NCBI RefSeq assembly: GCF_044628455.1
Contig: NZ_JBIYZW010000005.1
Span: forward strand, 1 to 64,000
Direction of reading: 5' to 3'
DNA from: Solirubrum sp044628455
Lineage (GTDB): Bacteria > Bacteroidota > Bacteroidia > Cytophagales > Hymenobacteraceae
DNA: 64,000 nucleotides
Part shown: positions 50,441 to 58,660 of the stretch, piece after piece
Layout of the letters: each line of letters starts with the position of its first letter
Numbering within the stretch: position 1 is the stretch's first letter
The notes under the pieces: generated by a model
Seen by the model: the letters and a program-made list of their open reading frames with translations, nothing else
What the model was told of the DNA's origin: nothing
The model's database searches: none
Made by a program: the position numbers and the translations under genes

Positions 50441-51609
50441 AAGCTGGAGAGCCACTGTTTGACCTTGGCGATGCGCACGGATTTTATTGGCAGATGGCCG
50501 TCGAGCCACTGCAGGTGCTGCTGCCACTTTTGCCGCAGATTATTGTCATCATAGAGTAGGATAGCCCCCTCGCTGGACGAATTACCCACGGCCTCCAAAA
50601 TTTCCCCGACCTCCTGGTACCGCAAGGCTTCGGGCACACCCACAGTCGGGATGGCCGCTACCTCTTTGTGGGGAGTCTTAATAAGCACGTACTGCTGCGG
50701 CTGAAGTACTACCTCGAAGTTCAACTCGTCGGCCGTCAGCTTTAACTCGCTCACGAGGTTATGGTACCGGGCCGACAGCGACCTGGCCCGAAGTGATTCC
50801 GCCAGCGTGGTTATGCTCGCAACAGTGGCATCGGTCAGGGTTTCCATGCCGTTAGCATCGGTCGATACATCGGCGCTGGATAGGTAAATCCGCTCGCACA
50901 GGGCGGAAGCCGGGTCAGGCTGGTGGCCGGGCCATATCACTTGGATGATCCCGATGGACATTGCTGAAGCCCGGGCCAGTTCCGCGCTCGTCCACCGGCT
51001 CTGCATATAGCCGGGAGTATCTAGGAGCACGACCACGTCCGTATCGCTCAGCTTATGCCAGAGTACTTCCTGGAATGGTTCGCCTGGCCGGATGCTGACT
51101 GTATCCAGAAATACGTCGAAGCCACTGCCGTCGAGATGCTCGTAGAGCTGGATGGCGGCAGCGCGTGAATCCAGCCGCCTGTAGCTGATAAAGAGCTTGC
51201 GCGTCCGGCGCAGCAGATTCAGGACTTCTAGCACGACGCTAGTAATGGCCGCAATGCCTCCCGAAGCGGCTTTTAATTCGAGGCCGTTGACCGGATACAG
51301 GCACTCGGGAACGAGCGACTGGTAGCTAGTTAGATTGTTTACCACCGGGATAATCATAAACCCTGCGTCCACGACCTTCTGCGCTGCCTCGATTGCGTCG
51401 GCGGGTAAGGTAGGGGTGCCGAAGAAAACGGCTACGAGTGGGGCGGACTCCACAAAAGAGTTCAGCGTATCTGCGTAGAGTATCTTGACATGGGTAGACG
51501 GGTCGATACCTAATTCGGCTACCCTAGCAAGTAAATCGGCTTGGAGCGCCGCCATATCAGCCGAGCCTACTTCCCCTAATAAGGCAACTTGGTAGGGTAT
51601 AATATTCAT
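50437..51609 (-). CDS. TIR-domain protein with N- and C-terminal extensions
   Basis: The start at 51609 (MNIIPYQVALLGEVG) gives 390 residues. Residues 1-130 look like a nucleotide-binding or receiver-like fold (ALLGEVGSADMAAL, VKILYADTL, LVAVFFGTPTLP). The TIR domain spans about 136-260 with RKLFISYRRLDSRAAAIQLYEHLDGSGFDVFLD and catalytic-type E220 in SRWTSAELARAS. A C-terminal region of 130 residues follows. The gene is the first of a two-gene operon with a SLOG gene and has its promoter near 51610-51720. Confidence 0.82.
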   Translation of the reverse strand: MNIIPYQVALLGEVGSADMAALQADLLARVAELGIDPSTHVKILYADTLNSFVESAPLVAVFFGTPTLPADAIEAAQKVVDAGFMIIPVVNNLTSYQSLVPECLYPVNGLELKAASGGIAAITSVVLEVLNLLRRTRKLFISYRRLDSRAAAIQLYEHLDGSGFDVFLDTVSIRPGEPFQEVLWHKLSDTDVVVLLDTPGYMQSRWTSAELARASAMSIGIIQVIWPGHQPDPASALCERIYLSSADVSTDANGMETLTDATVASITTLAESLRARSLSARYHNLVSELKLTADELNFEVVLQPQQYVLIKTPHKEVAAIPTVGVPEALRYQEVGEILEAVGNSSSEGAILLYDDNNLRQKWQQHLQWLDGHLPIKSVRIAKVKQWLSSL

Positions 51610-52060
51610 ACGATTGTGCGAGGAAACACCTAAGCAACTCAACAGATTGCCACGCGAAAATAGTGGTACCAGGTCCGACGACAAGCTTTACCGCAGCCTT
51701 TATACTTTCTGGAAAAGCATCTCAGCTTCTTAGCTGTATTTAAAAAGGTTGAATAAAAACTAATCGACATCTTCTCAATCCCAACTGCTGCTGGTAAAGA
51801 TCAATGCTACCCTCACTCCCGACTCTGATTGTCACCGTTTGGTGCACCGATATCCCCGCCACTGGGGCGGCATTGGAGGGCTGACCACGGAGCGCAGAAT
51901 TCGTCTCACCTAGGAATAGAAGTCGATTTAGGTTTGTCGGGTCTATGTTTTTAACTCAAAACTTAGTACCGATAAGTAAGTATTATCGGTACTAAGTTGA
52001 TTGACCGGATAGTCTATCCATCGGTAATTGTGGGTTATCGATACTGATTTAGCTGCGCTG
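51610..52060. other. Non-coding right edge of the defence island
   Basis: These 451 bases hold no gene. They contain the promoter side of the TIR/SLOG operon on the left and the inverted repeat at 51960-51998 on the right, and end at the left terminus of an IS3-family element. Confidence 0.6.
51960..51998. repeat. Inverted repeat, 16-bp arms with 7-nt spacer (site C)
   Basis: The left arm at 51960-51975 ends in CCGATAA and is exactly complementary to 51983-51998. The spacer is GTAAGTA. The inner arm and spacer length match the site at 27254, and the spacer complement TACTTAC resembles CTCTTAC at 27201. Confidence 0.65.
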
Positions 52061-52100
52061 TGACCTCCTCCCAATTGCTGGACCGCCCAAAACTAGAGGT

Positions 52101-52937
52101 TCAGGCGTTCTGAAGCTCGACCGTAATGGCGGCTGCCATTACCTGATCAGGCGTTAAATTCTGGAGCGAGCTATGCGGTCGGAAGCTGTTGTACTCCTGC
52201 CGCCACTGCTCGATCTTTTCCTGCGCATCGGTCAGCGACAGGAACCAGTGTACGTTCAGGCACTCATCTCGGAAGCTGCCGTTGAACGACTCAATATACG
52301 GGTTGTCCGTCGGTTTGCCCGGGCGCGAGAAGTCCAGTGTGACTTGCCGCTCGTAGGCCCATTTGTCGAGCGCCTTGCTGATGAACTCGCTCCCGGTGTC
52401 GACCTGGATGCGCTCGGGCACCACGCCCAGCGCTTGGTGCAAGTGGCTCATCACGGCCACCACGTCTTCGCCTTTCAGCGACTGCCCCACGTGAATGGCC
52501 AGGCACTGGCGGCTATAGTTATCGACTATCGTTAAGGCCCGGATTTTCCGGCCGTCGAAGAGTTGGTCGGCCACGAAATCCATGCTCCAGCTCTGGTGCG
52601 GCCGCTGGAGCTCGACCCGCTCCAGCCGGTGGGCGGCGGCGCGGTTGCGCTTGGGCCGCTTGCTGCGCAAGTGCAGCCCTTCCAAGCAGTAGAGTCGGGG
52701 TACCCGCTTGTGGTTGTCGGGCCAGCCTTCCCGACGCAGCAGCGTGAACAGGCGCTGGCAGCCGTAGCGCACCCGCACCTGGGCCAGCTCCCGCAACCGT
52801 TGGCGCAATACGGTGTCGTCCCGCCCGTGCGGCTGGTAGTACCAACTCGAGCGTTGCAGCGAAACGAGCTGACAGGCGCGACGCGTAGACAACCGGTAGG
52901 CGTCGATCAAGTGTTGGGCCGCGTGCCGACGCTGCAC
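52101..52937 (-). CDS. IS3-family transposase OrfB (DDE)
   Basis: The 278-residue catalytic part includes RPHQSWSMDFVADQLFDGRKIRAL (first D), IQVDTGSEFISKALDKW (second D) and NPYIESFNGSFRDECLN (E). The coding frame is open upstream of 52937 to the A8 run near 52948, consistent with an OrfAB fusion by a -1 shift from OrfA. Confidence 0.9.
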   Translation of the reverse strand: MQRRHAAQHLIDAYRLSTRRACQLVSLQRSSWYYQPHGRDDTVLRQRLRELAQVRVRYGCQRLFTLLRREGWPDNHKRVPRLYCLEGLHLRSKRPKRNRAAAHRLERVELQRPHQSWSMDFVADQLFDGRKIRALTIVDNYSRQCLAIHVGQSLKGEDVVAVMSHLHQALGVVPERIQVDTGSEFISKALDKWAYERQVTLDFSRPGKPTDNPYIESFNGSFRDECLNVHWFLSLTDAQEKIEQWRQEYNSFRPHSSLQNLTPDQVMAAAITVELQNA

Positions 52938-52942
52938 GGGCC

Positions 52943-53209
52943 TCAGAACTTTTTTTTGAGCACGTCCTGCAGCATCTGCTTGTCCAGGCTCAAGTCGGCC
53001 ACGAGCTGTTTGAGGTGCAGGTTTTCCTCTTCCAATTGTTTCAACCGGCGCAGTTCGGGCACGCCCAGCCCGCCGTACTTTTTCTTCCAGTTGTAGTACG
53101 TGGCTTCACTGATGCCCATCTTTCGGCACACCTCCGCAACAGCCACGCCCGTCTCGGCCTGGCGCAGCGCAAACACGATTTGCGCCTCGGTAAACTTTGT
53201 CTTTTTCAT
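52943..53209 (-). CDS. IS3-family OrfA
   Basis: The 88-residue protein has helix-turn-helix and leucine-zipper parts: FTEAQIVFALRQAETGVAVAEVCRKMGISEATYYNWKKKYGG, then LEEENLHLKQLVADLSLDKQMLQDVLKKKF. It ends just after the A8 slippery run on its coding strand. Confidence 0.9.
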   Translation of the reverse strand: MKKTKFTEAQIVFALRQAETGVAVAEVCRKMGISEATYYNWKKKYGGLGVPELRRLKQLEEENLHLKQLVADLSLDKQMLQDVLKKKF

Positions 53210-53637
53210 GGCACGTCTCTCTTGGTTTTAAGGTACGACAAGTGCCTGACGACTCTACTTTACAGCGGTCCAGTTTTGTGGGAGGAGGTCACCTAGACTT
53301 TAACGCCCTATAAGCATCGGCGCTTGCTAGCGCAAGGTCCCTGGTCCCTGGTCCCTGGTAAGTCCCAACGGTGAGCAACTTCCCCCGCCTCAATGCGCGG
53401 CCCAAATACTTCAAGCGCATTTCGTAGCACACCGCGATGGGAAGTCGCAGCCGCACGAACTGGACAAAAGTCCTGATCGTCGGGTGGCTTTCCACCTGGT
53501 GGAACCCAAAACCGAACAGAAGGTGTCCAAGGATGCGGGCAGCTGGAACCAACGCTGGCTCCGCCCGTTTATACCGAATTAGCCAAACAACCTTTGCCTA
53601 GCGGTTTTGCGCTTGGTCCGACCTAAATTCATACTTA

Positions 53638-54282
53638 ATGATTTCTTCGTTTTTGCTCCTGCGCTATTCGGCTACGGCCGCAGTGCTTCTGAGCATGAGT
53701 GGCGCCTGCCCGGCTCAATCGCCTCCGCCCGCTTCTACCACTCGTTACCGGGCTACGGCCATTGGCATCTCGCTCGGTTGGAACGCTCCTTACGCCCTAG
53801 GCCTGGAATTGAGCCACTTGGTGAGCCGCAAGCTGGACCTGAACGCGGGCATCGGCACGGGCTTTAGCGGCAACAAATTTGGCCTGGGCACGCGCTACTT
53901 CGTGGTGCCGGAGCACCGGATTTCTCCCTACTTCGGCTTAAACGTAGTGTACTCACCCGGCCAGCGCGACATCAGCGTGGACAACAACAACACCCGGCTT
54001 TCCTCTCGCCCTATCGGCACCCTGGATGTGCGACCCACCACCGTGGTGCATCTGCGCTCGGGACTGCGCTGGCAGCCGGGCAAGCAGCCCGGTCGCGTGG
54101 GGGTGCTCGGCACCATAGGGTACGGCATACGGACCAGCAAACCCTTCCGCTACACGATATACGAAGGATACGAGGAGCCCAATAGCAGCACGAAGCTGGC
54201 CAACCGCATCCTTTTTCTCCCAGGTGGGCTGGAATTATCAATGGGGCTGAGCATCGGCCTAGGCCAGAAGATGCGGGAGTAG
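53638..54282 (+). CDS. Exported outer-membrane beta-barrel-like protein
   Basis: The 214-residue protein has an N-terminal signal peptide (hydrophobic core, cleavage near CPAQS). The rest alternates in a beta-barrel manner (GISLGWNAPYALGLELSHLVSRKLDLNAGIGTGFSG, ISPYFGLNVVYSPG, LELSMGLSIGLGQKM). I do not recognise a named family. It stands alone between an IS3 element and a remnant-rich region. The 346 bases before it carry only a short (GGTCCCT)3 tandem repeat near 53337. Confidence 0.65.
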   Translation: MISSFLLLRYSATAAVLLSMSGACPAQSPPPASTTRYRATAIGISLGWNAPYALGLELSHLVSRKLDLNAGIGTGFSGNKFGLGTRYFVVPEHRISPYFGLNVVYSPGQRDISVDNNNTRLSSRPIGTLDVRPTTVVHLRSGLRWQPGKQPGRVGVLGTIGYGIRTSKPFRYTIYEGYEEPNSSTKLANRILFLPGGLELSMGLSIGLGQKMRE

Positions 54283-54956
54283 CGGCTGACTTCGTACCCG
54301 TCCTCAAGCGCCAGCGTCACCAACAAGCGGAAACCCTGAGCTCAGTACGGTAGAGGCGGGTTTTGGGACCCTTCGCCGCGTCCTGCGTGTTGGGGTGCTT
54401 ACGCCACTTGGCTACAGTCTTAGGGTTGATGCCGTGGCGCAATCCAGCGCCGTCCGGAAAACCTATAAAGTTTAGCACAGTGCGGCGGCATCAACCCCAA
54501 GTTTGCGTCTATGTTCGCTGCCCCAAAACCACCCAGCGGTTACTTTCGACATCACCGCCGTGGCATGCGCCGCCCCAGCCGTCAGCGAGCTGCGCCAGAT
54601 GTACCCCTACACCCTGAACAACAACGGGCTGGTGTACTTCGGCGGTGGCTTGCTCAAGCGCGCCTTGTAAGGGCCGGACCCGGCTTCCAGGCCGCCGCTG
54701 ACCTACACCATGCCGTTATGAACCGCCTCTTCTTTACTGGCCTGCCGCTCGGAGCCGCCTAGTTTACATCCCTGGGTATTGTTAAACAAATAGGGCAAAA
54801 CCTCCGGGCAGGGAGGAAAATGCCCCTACTACTAGCGCTCTGGCGCTAACGGGGCGTATGCGCCCTAAAAAGGGAGCTTTGCAGTTACTCCCCCAGTCAG
54901 TCGAAGTAGCGGGGAAACACCCGTGGACCCTAGTCGGCCCCAGCTAACGTTTGACT
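54283..54956. other. Remnant-rich non-coding stretch
   Basis: No complete gene is present. A frame ending at 54670 (TFDITAVACAAPAVSELRQM and on to FGGGLLKRAL) looks like the C-terminal fragment of a lost gene. At 54779-54804 (minus) lies a partial copy of the repeat found at 54971 and 56015. Confidence 0.5.
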
Positions 54957-55374
54957 GCCTAACGGCTTGTTAGGGCCAAAAGCAGACGCCGGCACCCCTG
55001 AGTCGGGGGGGTACCCTATTTGTTTAACAACACTCATATGACTCTTGCTGATCTTGAATACTTCACCGGCAAAGGCGGACGCAACTTTTAGCAATTAAGA
55101 AAACCGCTGGAGTCTGAAAGATGCAAGAACGGGCCGTCCGGTAAACCGCAGGGGCGGCACGATTACAATCGTGCCGCCCCTGCGGTTTACCGGACGGCCC
55201 GTTCTTGCATCTTTCAGACTCCAGCGGTTTTCTTAATTGCTAAAAGTTGCGTCCGCCTTTGCCGGTGAAGTATTCAAGATCAGCAAGAGTCATATGAGTG
55301 TTGTTAAACAAATAGGGTACCCCCCCGACTCAGGGGTGCCGGCGTCTGCTTTTGGCCCTAACAAGCCGTTAGGC
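54957..55374. repeat. 418-bp perfect palindrome next to an N base
   Basis: Positions 54957-55164 are exactly complementary to 55167-55374, around a 2-nt centre at 55165-55166. The right arm ends directly at the ambiguous base N at 55375. A perfect 208-bp foldback ending at an N is most easily explained by a scaffolding or amplification artefact; a real hairpin arrangement is possible. Confidence 0.85.
54971..55033 (+). repeat. 63-bp dispersed repeat, copy 1
   Basis: This copy begins TAGGGCCAAAAGCAGACGCC and ends CCCTATTTGTTTAACAACAC. It recurs at 56015-56078 and, as part of the palindrome, inverted at 55298-55360. A partial inverted copy is at 54779-54804. It looks like the terminus of an insertion sequence or a short MITE. 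Confidence 0.65.
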
Positions 55375-55375
55375 N
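55375..55375. other. Ambiguous base N
   Basis: The only N in the window. It interrupts the Kazal-type lipoprotein frame and marks the edge of the perfect palindrome. Confidence 0.95.
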
Positions 55376-55553
55376 CGCTGGGGTTGCCGTAGGTTACGCC
55401 GTTGCAGCCGCAAACGGGATTGAGCTCACGGGTTGTGAAAGTGGTCCGCCGGGCCAGCTCCGGGTCGATGCACTCACTCGGAGCCGGGCAGGTCTTCTGG
55501 CAAGATGCAAGCAGGCTGCTTATGCCTAGCAGCAAGGCAAATGTGTACTTCAT
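55376..55553 (-). pseudogene. Kazal-type lipoprotein, 3-prime truncated
   Basis: The gene starts at 55553 with a lipoprotein signal (LLASCQK). The mature part contains ELNPVCGCNGVTYGNP, the core of a Kazal-type protease-inhibitor domain. The frame runs into the N base and the palindrome, where the expected further cysteines do not appear. The gene is cut there, either by an assembly join or by a real rearrangement. Confidence 0.65.
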
Positions 55554-55653
55554 GTGATTGAATGAAAGGGGTTACTAACGAGAGCCCGTCCCGCACCGAA
55601 TGGTTGCAAATTCACTATCATCTATGGCCTTGGATAAAAGTTAAATGGTCTAG

Positions 55654-55795
55654 TTAAGCCGGACACTTTTCGGACGTGGTTTGGAGCGGGGTTTCAAAGC
55701 GGTTGGGTGAGTGGTAAGCGAAGGCGGAGTGCCTGCGCTCGTCGTTGTAGTAAGCAATGTAGTGGGCGGTTCCAGGCGCGCCTCTTCCAGGCTGG
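55654..55795 (-). pseudogene. IS3-family OrfB terminal remnant
   Basis: The sequence matches the left end of the element at 61368: it starts with the IS terminus (AGCCGGACAC), and its minus-strand frame reads HYIAYYNDERRHSAFAYHSPNRFETPLQTTS, nearly identical to the C-terminus of OrfB there. Only about 140 bases remain. Confidence 0.75.
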
Positions 55796-55803
55796 GGTGC
55801 GCC

Positions 55804-56013
55804 CTGGCCGAGCACGAACGCAACGTGCTCGTGCAACGCACCCGCGCCGGGCTGCCGGCCGCCCGCGGCCGGCAGGGCGGGTGCCCCGCGGGCCTGGCCC
55901 CGCGCTACCAGAAAATCGCGCCCGCCGTCAAGGGACTCTATGAAGCCGGCCAGCAGTCCACCCGCCAGCTCATAGACTACTTCCAGATCGGCTCGCGCCG
56001 TACGCTCTACAAA
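55804..56013 (+). pseudogene. Serine recombinase (resolvase) remnant
   Basis: This frame encodes the end of a resolvase/invertase: LAEHERNVLVQRTRAGLPAARG, then KIAPAVKGLYEAGQQSTRQLIDYFQIGSRRTLYKI with the C-terminal helix-turn-helix. The catalytic N-terminus is missing. The 63-bp repeat directly follows the LYK codons. Confidence 0.7.
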
Positions 56014-56014
56014 A

Positions 56015-56078
56015 TAGGGCCAAAAGCAGACGCCGGCACCCCCGAGTCGGAGGTTTTACCCTATTTGTTTAACAACAC
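56015..56078 (+). repeat. 64-bp dispersed repeat, copy 2
   Basis: This is a close copy of 54971-55033 with differences in the middle (GGAGGTTTTACCC here). It separates the serine recombinase remnant from the symporter remnant and keeps the frame open across both. Confidence 0.65.
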
Positions 56079-56994
56079 CCTTATTGGGGTATTACTGTTC
56101 GTCTTCTACCTGTTTCACCCGGCCCCGCTTACCTTCAACCGGCCCATCTACGAGCAGGTACTCCAAAGCCCCGACGCCAGCAAAGCCCAGCAATTGGAGC
56201 GGCACCTGCGCACCGTGCAGGCTGCCCAGCAACAGGCCGCGACGGATTTCGTAAGCGCCCGCCACGCCGCCGACCCCGCCCGGCAAGCCGCCGCCCAGCG
56301 ACGCTTGCAAGACACCCAAAACACCCTAACCGCCATTCGCACTAGCTGGCAGGCGCTGGTGAAGCGCACCGGCTCGGCGGCCGAGGCAAAGGATACGGAC
56401 TACGTCTTCATCACCTTCGTGCTTCAATACCTGCCGCGAGGCCTCGTCGGCCTGCTCGTCGGCGTGGTGCTGAGCGCCGCCATGAGCGGCGCCGCCGCGG
56501 GGCTGAACGCCTTGGGTTCCACCACCCTGGTGGACCTTTATCGGCCGTTCTCCAAGCGGCCCGTCTGCACAGAAGCCCATCTGGTGCGCGTCTCGCGCTG
56601 GGCCACCATGGGCTGGGGCGTGCTGGGCGTGGGATTTGCCTTGTTTGCGGTTCGCATGGAAAACCTGATCCAAGCCGTTAATATTATTGATTCCCTGTTC
56701 TACGGCATCATTCCGGGCATTTTCGCCGTGGCCTTCTTTCAACCCAAAGTGGGCAGCCGGGCCGTTTTCTGTGCCTCAGTGGTCACGCAGATAGCCACGG
56801 GACTGGCTTTTTGGTTGACGGATATCGCCTATCTGTGGTATAACGTCCTAGGATGCCTGGCAGTGATGCTGCTGGCGATGGTCTTGGAGCGGATTTTTCT
56901 TGCCCACTCCCGGTTTGCTTTAGACGCGCAGCACGAGGCGGAAGAAGAGGCGACCGTTAACGACAATTTCGTACCACGAAGCAGCGTACGCTAA
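56079..56994 (+). pseudogene. Sodium:solute symporter (SSS family), 5-prime truncated
   Basis: About 300 residues of the C-terminal part remain: GVLLFVFYLFHPAPLTFNRPIYEQVL, then YLPRGLVGLLVGVVLSAAMSGAAAGLNALGSTTLVDLYRPF, typical of the SSS family, and four further membrane segments to the stop. The N-terminal membrane helices are replaced by the recombinase remnant and repeat. The continuous open frame from 55711 is a chance mosaic of three unrelated pieces. Confidence 0.75.
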
Positions 56995-57664
56995 CTGATG
57001 TGCTTAATTTCGTGCTCAGTCGCCGGGCGGGGGGTACCCTGCTGAGTAGGACGCCCGAGGTGAAGTGGTCGAACGATGGGATGCCACGTGCATTCGGATG
57101 CCCTGGGCGGACAGCGCATGGATGCATCGGCGTAGCATGCTAATCAGTGCCGACCAGAATAGCTGTTGCGCAAGAACCATTCTTGTCCAGTAAATTCTTC
57201 AGCGAACTGGAGGCCGCTTGCAAACCCTTACGCCCACGTATCCACTTTAATGATCATGCCTCTCTCGTCCAACACTTGCCTTGGCTGGATGTTTAATTCA
57301 AAGTTGAAGCTGGTGGGGTCAACTAAGGTTCATTGGAGCATAGTCCGAAGGTGAGCCGGGTGGGGTCACGAGATTAAGATAACCGGAGTTTGTTGATGTT
57401 GTCGTAGAGGAACTACCACTGGGCAGGTCGCGCACGGGCTTAGCTGTTTGGTGTAATTACAGGTATGCAGAAAGGTATGTAAGACCTTCTTTGGCAGCCA
57501 TGTGCTCGACTATCGCGTCCCAGTCGCCAGAATAGTAGCTTAGGGCAAAAGCCCGGGTCCACAAACAAACCCCAAAGGCACGACGCCAGTGGCACCGTGC
57601 CTTTAGGGTTAGAGAGTTTACGCAGGGCGTTTGACGGTAGCCCAGCCGGGGCCACCGCCCGCGC
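56995..57664. other. Non-coding stretch before the DUF4249/TonB operon
   Basis: These 670 bases hold no supportable gene. An imperfect hairpin CAAAGGCACG to CGTGCCTTTAG at about 57574-57606 could end the minus-strand DUF4249 transcript. Confidence 0.5.
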
Positions 57665-58660
57665 TTACAGCCGCAGCTGGGCGCTGGCGTCGGTAGAGCC
57701 GCCGAAGATTCCGAAGCCGGCTGTAACGTTGGAGTACAGCGGCGATGGTTCAGAGAAGGGGTTGCCGTTGCTGTTGGAGTAACGCCGGTAGCTGGTGTAG
57801 AACAGGTACAGGTCGCGGGTGATGTGCGAGAGCGTGACTTCCAAATACGCCACTTGGTTGCCTACGCTGCCCAGGGAGTACTGCAGGTCATCGGAATAGC
57901 TCACACGCTGTCCATTCACGTTGGCGTCGGAAAAGGCGTTGAGGCTGGATGTGCCAAGACCCGAGATGCGAAAAGTCGGCAGGTTGAGGCCGTTCTCGTC
58001 CGGAACCGGCTGCAACGAGCCGATTGGCTCCCCTTGGGCGTTGACGAGGCGGGCCGTGGCTAGGTAATAATCGCCCTCGGCGGCGGGGTCGTCGAACGCG
58101 ACGGTCACGCGCAGGCGGCTCTGGTCGCCGGTGCTGCTGAGGGGCATAACGCTGATCTGCACCGGCACAAGCGTCGGTAGGGTGAGGCGGCTTTCGGCCG
58201 GGACCATGTCCGGGACGGTCACGCGCACAGCGTAGGTACGGCCGGGCTCGAAGCGGTAGCGCTGCGTGGGTTGGTAGCGGCCTTTCTGGAAGGAAGGCGG
58301 TGCGCCTGGGGTCGGCACCACGGGGCGGTAGCGCTCTACCAACTGGTCGACCTCGTCGCGTACTTCGATGACCGCCTGGTCGTTGCCTTCCAACCGTCGC
58401 GTGTCGTAGCCACGCTGGCTGACGCTCACGAAGGGGGTCCGGCCAACGAACGAGGCACGGCGTAGCGCCTCGTTCGGGTCTAGGTTGTCGAGGGTGAGCA
58501 GCAAGGCCACGCTGGGCGTGTGTGCGGGCTCGGGTACGTCGATGGTGGTTTCGCAGCCGGCCAGCAGCGGCAAAACTAGTAGAGCCGCGGCGCCGTAGCC
58601 AAAGCTGATAATTCCGGCCGAAACTGACGAGGAAAGTGCATTAAACTGGGCGCGTTGCAT
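57665..58660 (-). CDS. DUF4249-family lipoprotein
   Basis: The start at 58660 (MQRAQFNALSSS) gives 331 residues. It has a lipoprotein signal (LLAGCETTIDVPEP) and a DUF4249 body (RYRFEPGRTYAVRVTVPDMVPAESRLTLPTLVPV, DLYLFYTSYRRYSNSNGNPFSEPSPLYSNVTAGFGIFGG). The start ATG shares its A with the TAA stop of the TonB receptor gene (TAATG). DUF4249 lipoproteins regularly accompany TonB-dependent receptors in Bacteroidota and probably help ligand capture at the cell surface. Confidence 0.85.
   Translation of the reverse strand: MQRAQFNALSSSVSAGIISFGYGAAALLVLPLLAGCETTIDVPEPAHTPSVALLLTLDNLDPNEALRRASFVGRTPFVSVSQRGYDTRRLEGNDQAVIEVRDEVDQLVERYRPVVPTPGAPPSFQKGRYQPTQRYRFEPGRTYAVRVTVPDMVPAESRLTLPTLVPVQISVMPLSSTGDQSRLRVTVAFDDPAAEGDYYLATARLVNAQGEPIGSLQPVPDENGLNLPTFRISGLGTSSLNAFSDANVNGQRVSYSDDLQYSLGSVGNQVAYLEVTLSHITRDLYLFYTSYRRYSNSNGNPFSEPSPLYSNVTAGFGIFGGSTDASAQLRL

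Larger units (their letters stand above)
52061..53291 (-). mobile_element. IS3-family insertion sequence (copy 1)
   Basis: The element is 1231 bp, with terminal inverted repeats TGACCTCCTCCCA-CTGGACCGC at 52061 and the complement ending at 53291. It encodes OrfA and OrfB with a -1 frameshift site. The 3 bases on either side differ, so no target duplication is apparent. Confidence 0.88.

Noticed and set aside
53289..53552. 87-codon minus-strand frame after the IS3 element
   Set aside because: It covers a short tandem repeat and has no recognisable motif. The region looks like remnant sequence.
55711..56994. A single 427-residue fusion protein
   Set aside because: The frame is continuous by chance: it joins an antisense IS3 end, a serine recombinase end, a 64-bp repeat and the C-terminal part of a symporter.
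57166..57354. 62-codon plus-strand frame
   Set aside because: No start context, no homology pattern and an isolated position. Read as non-coding.
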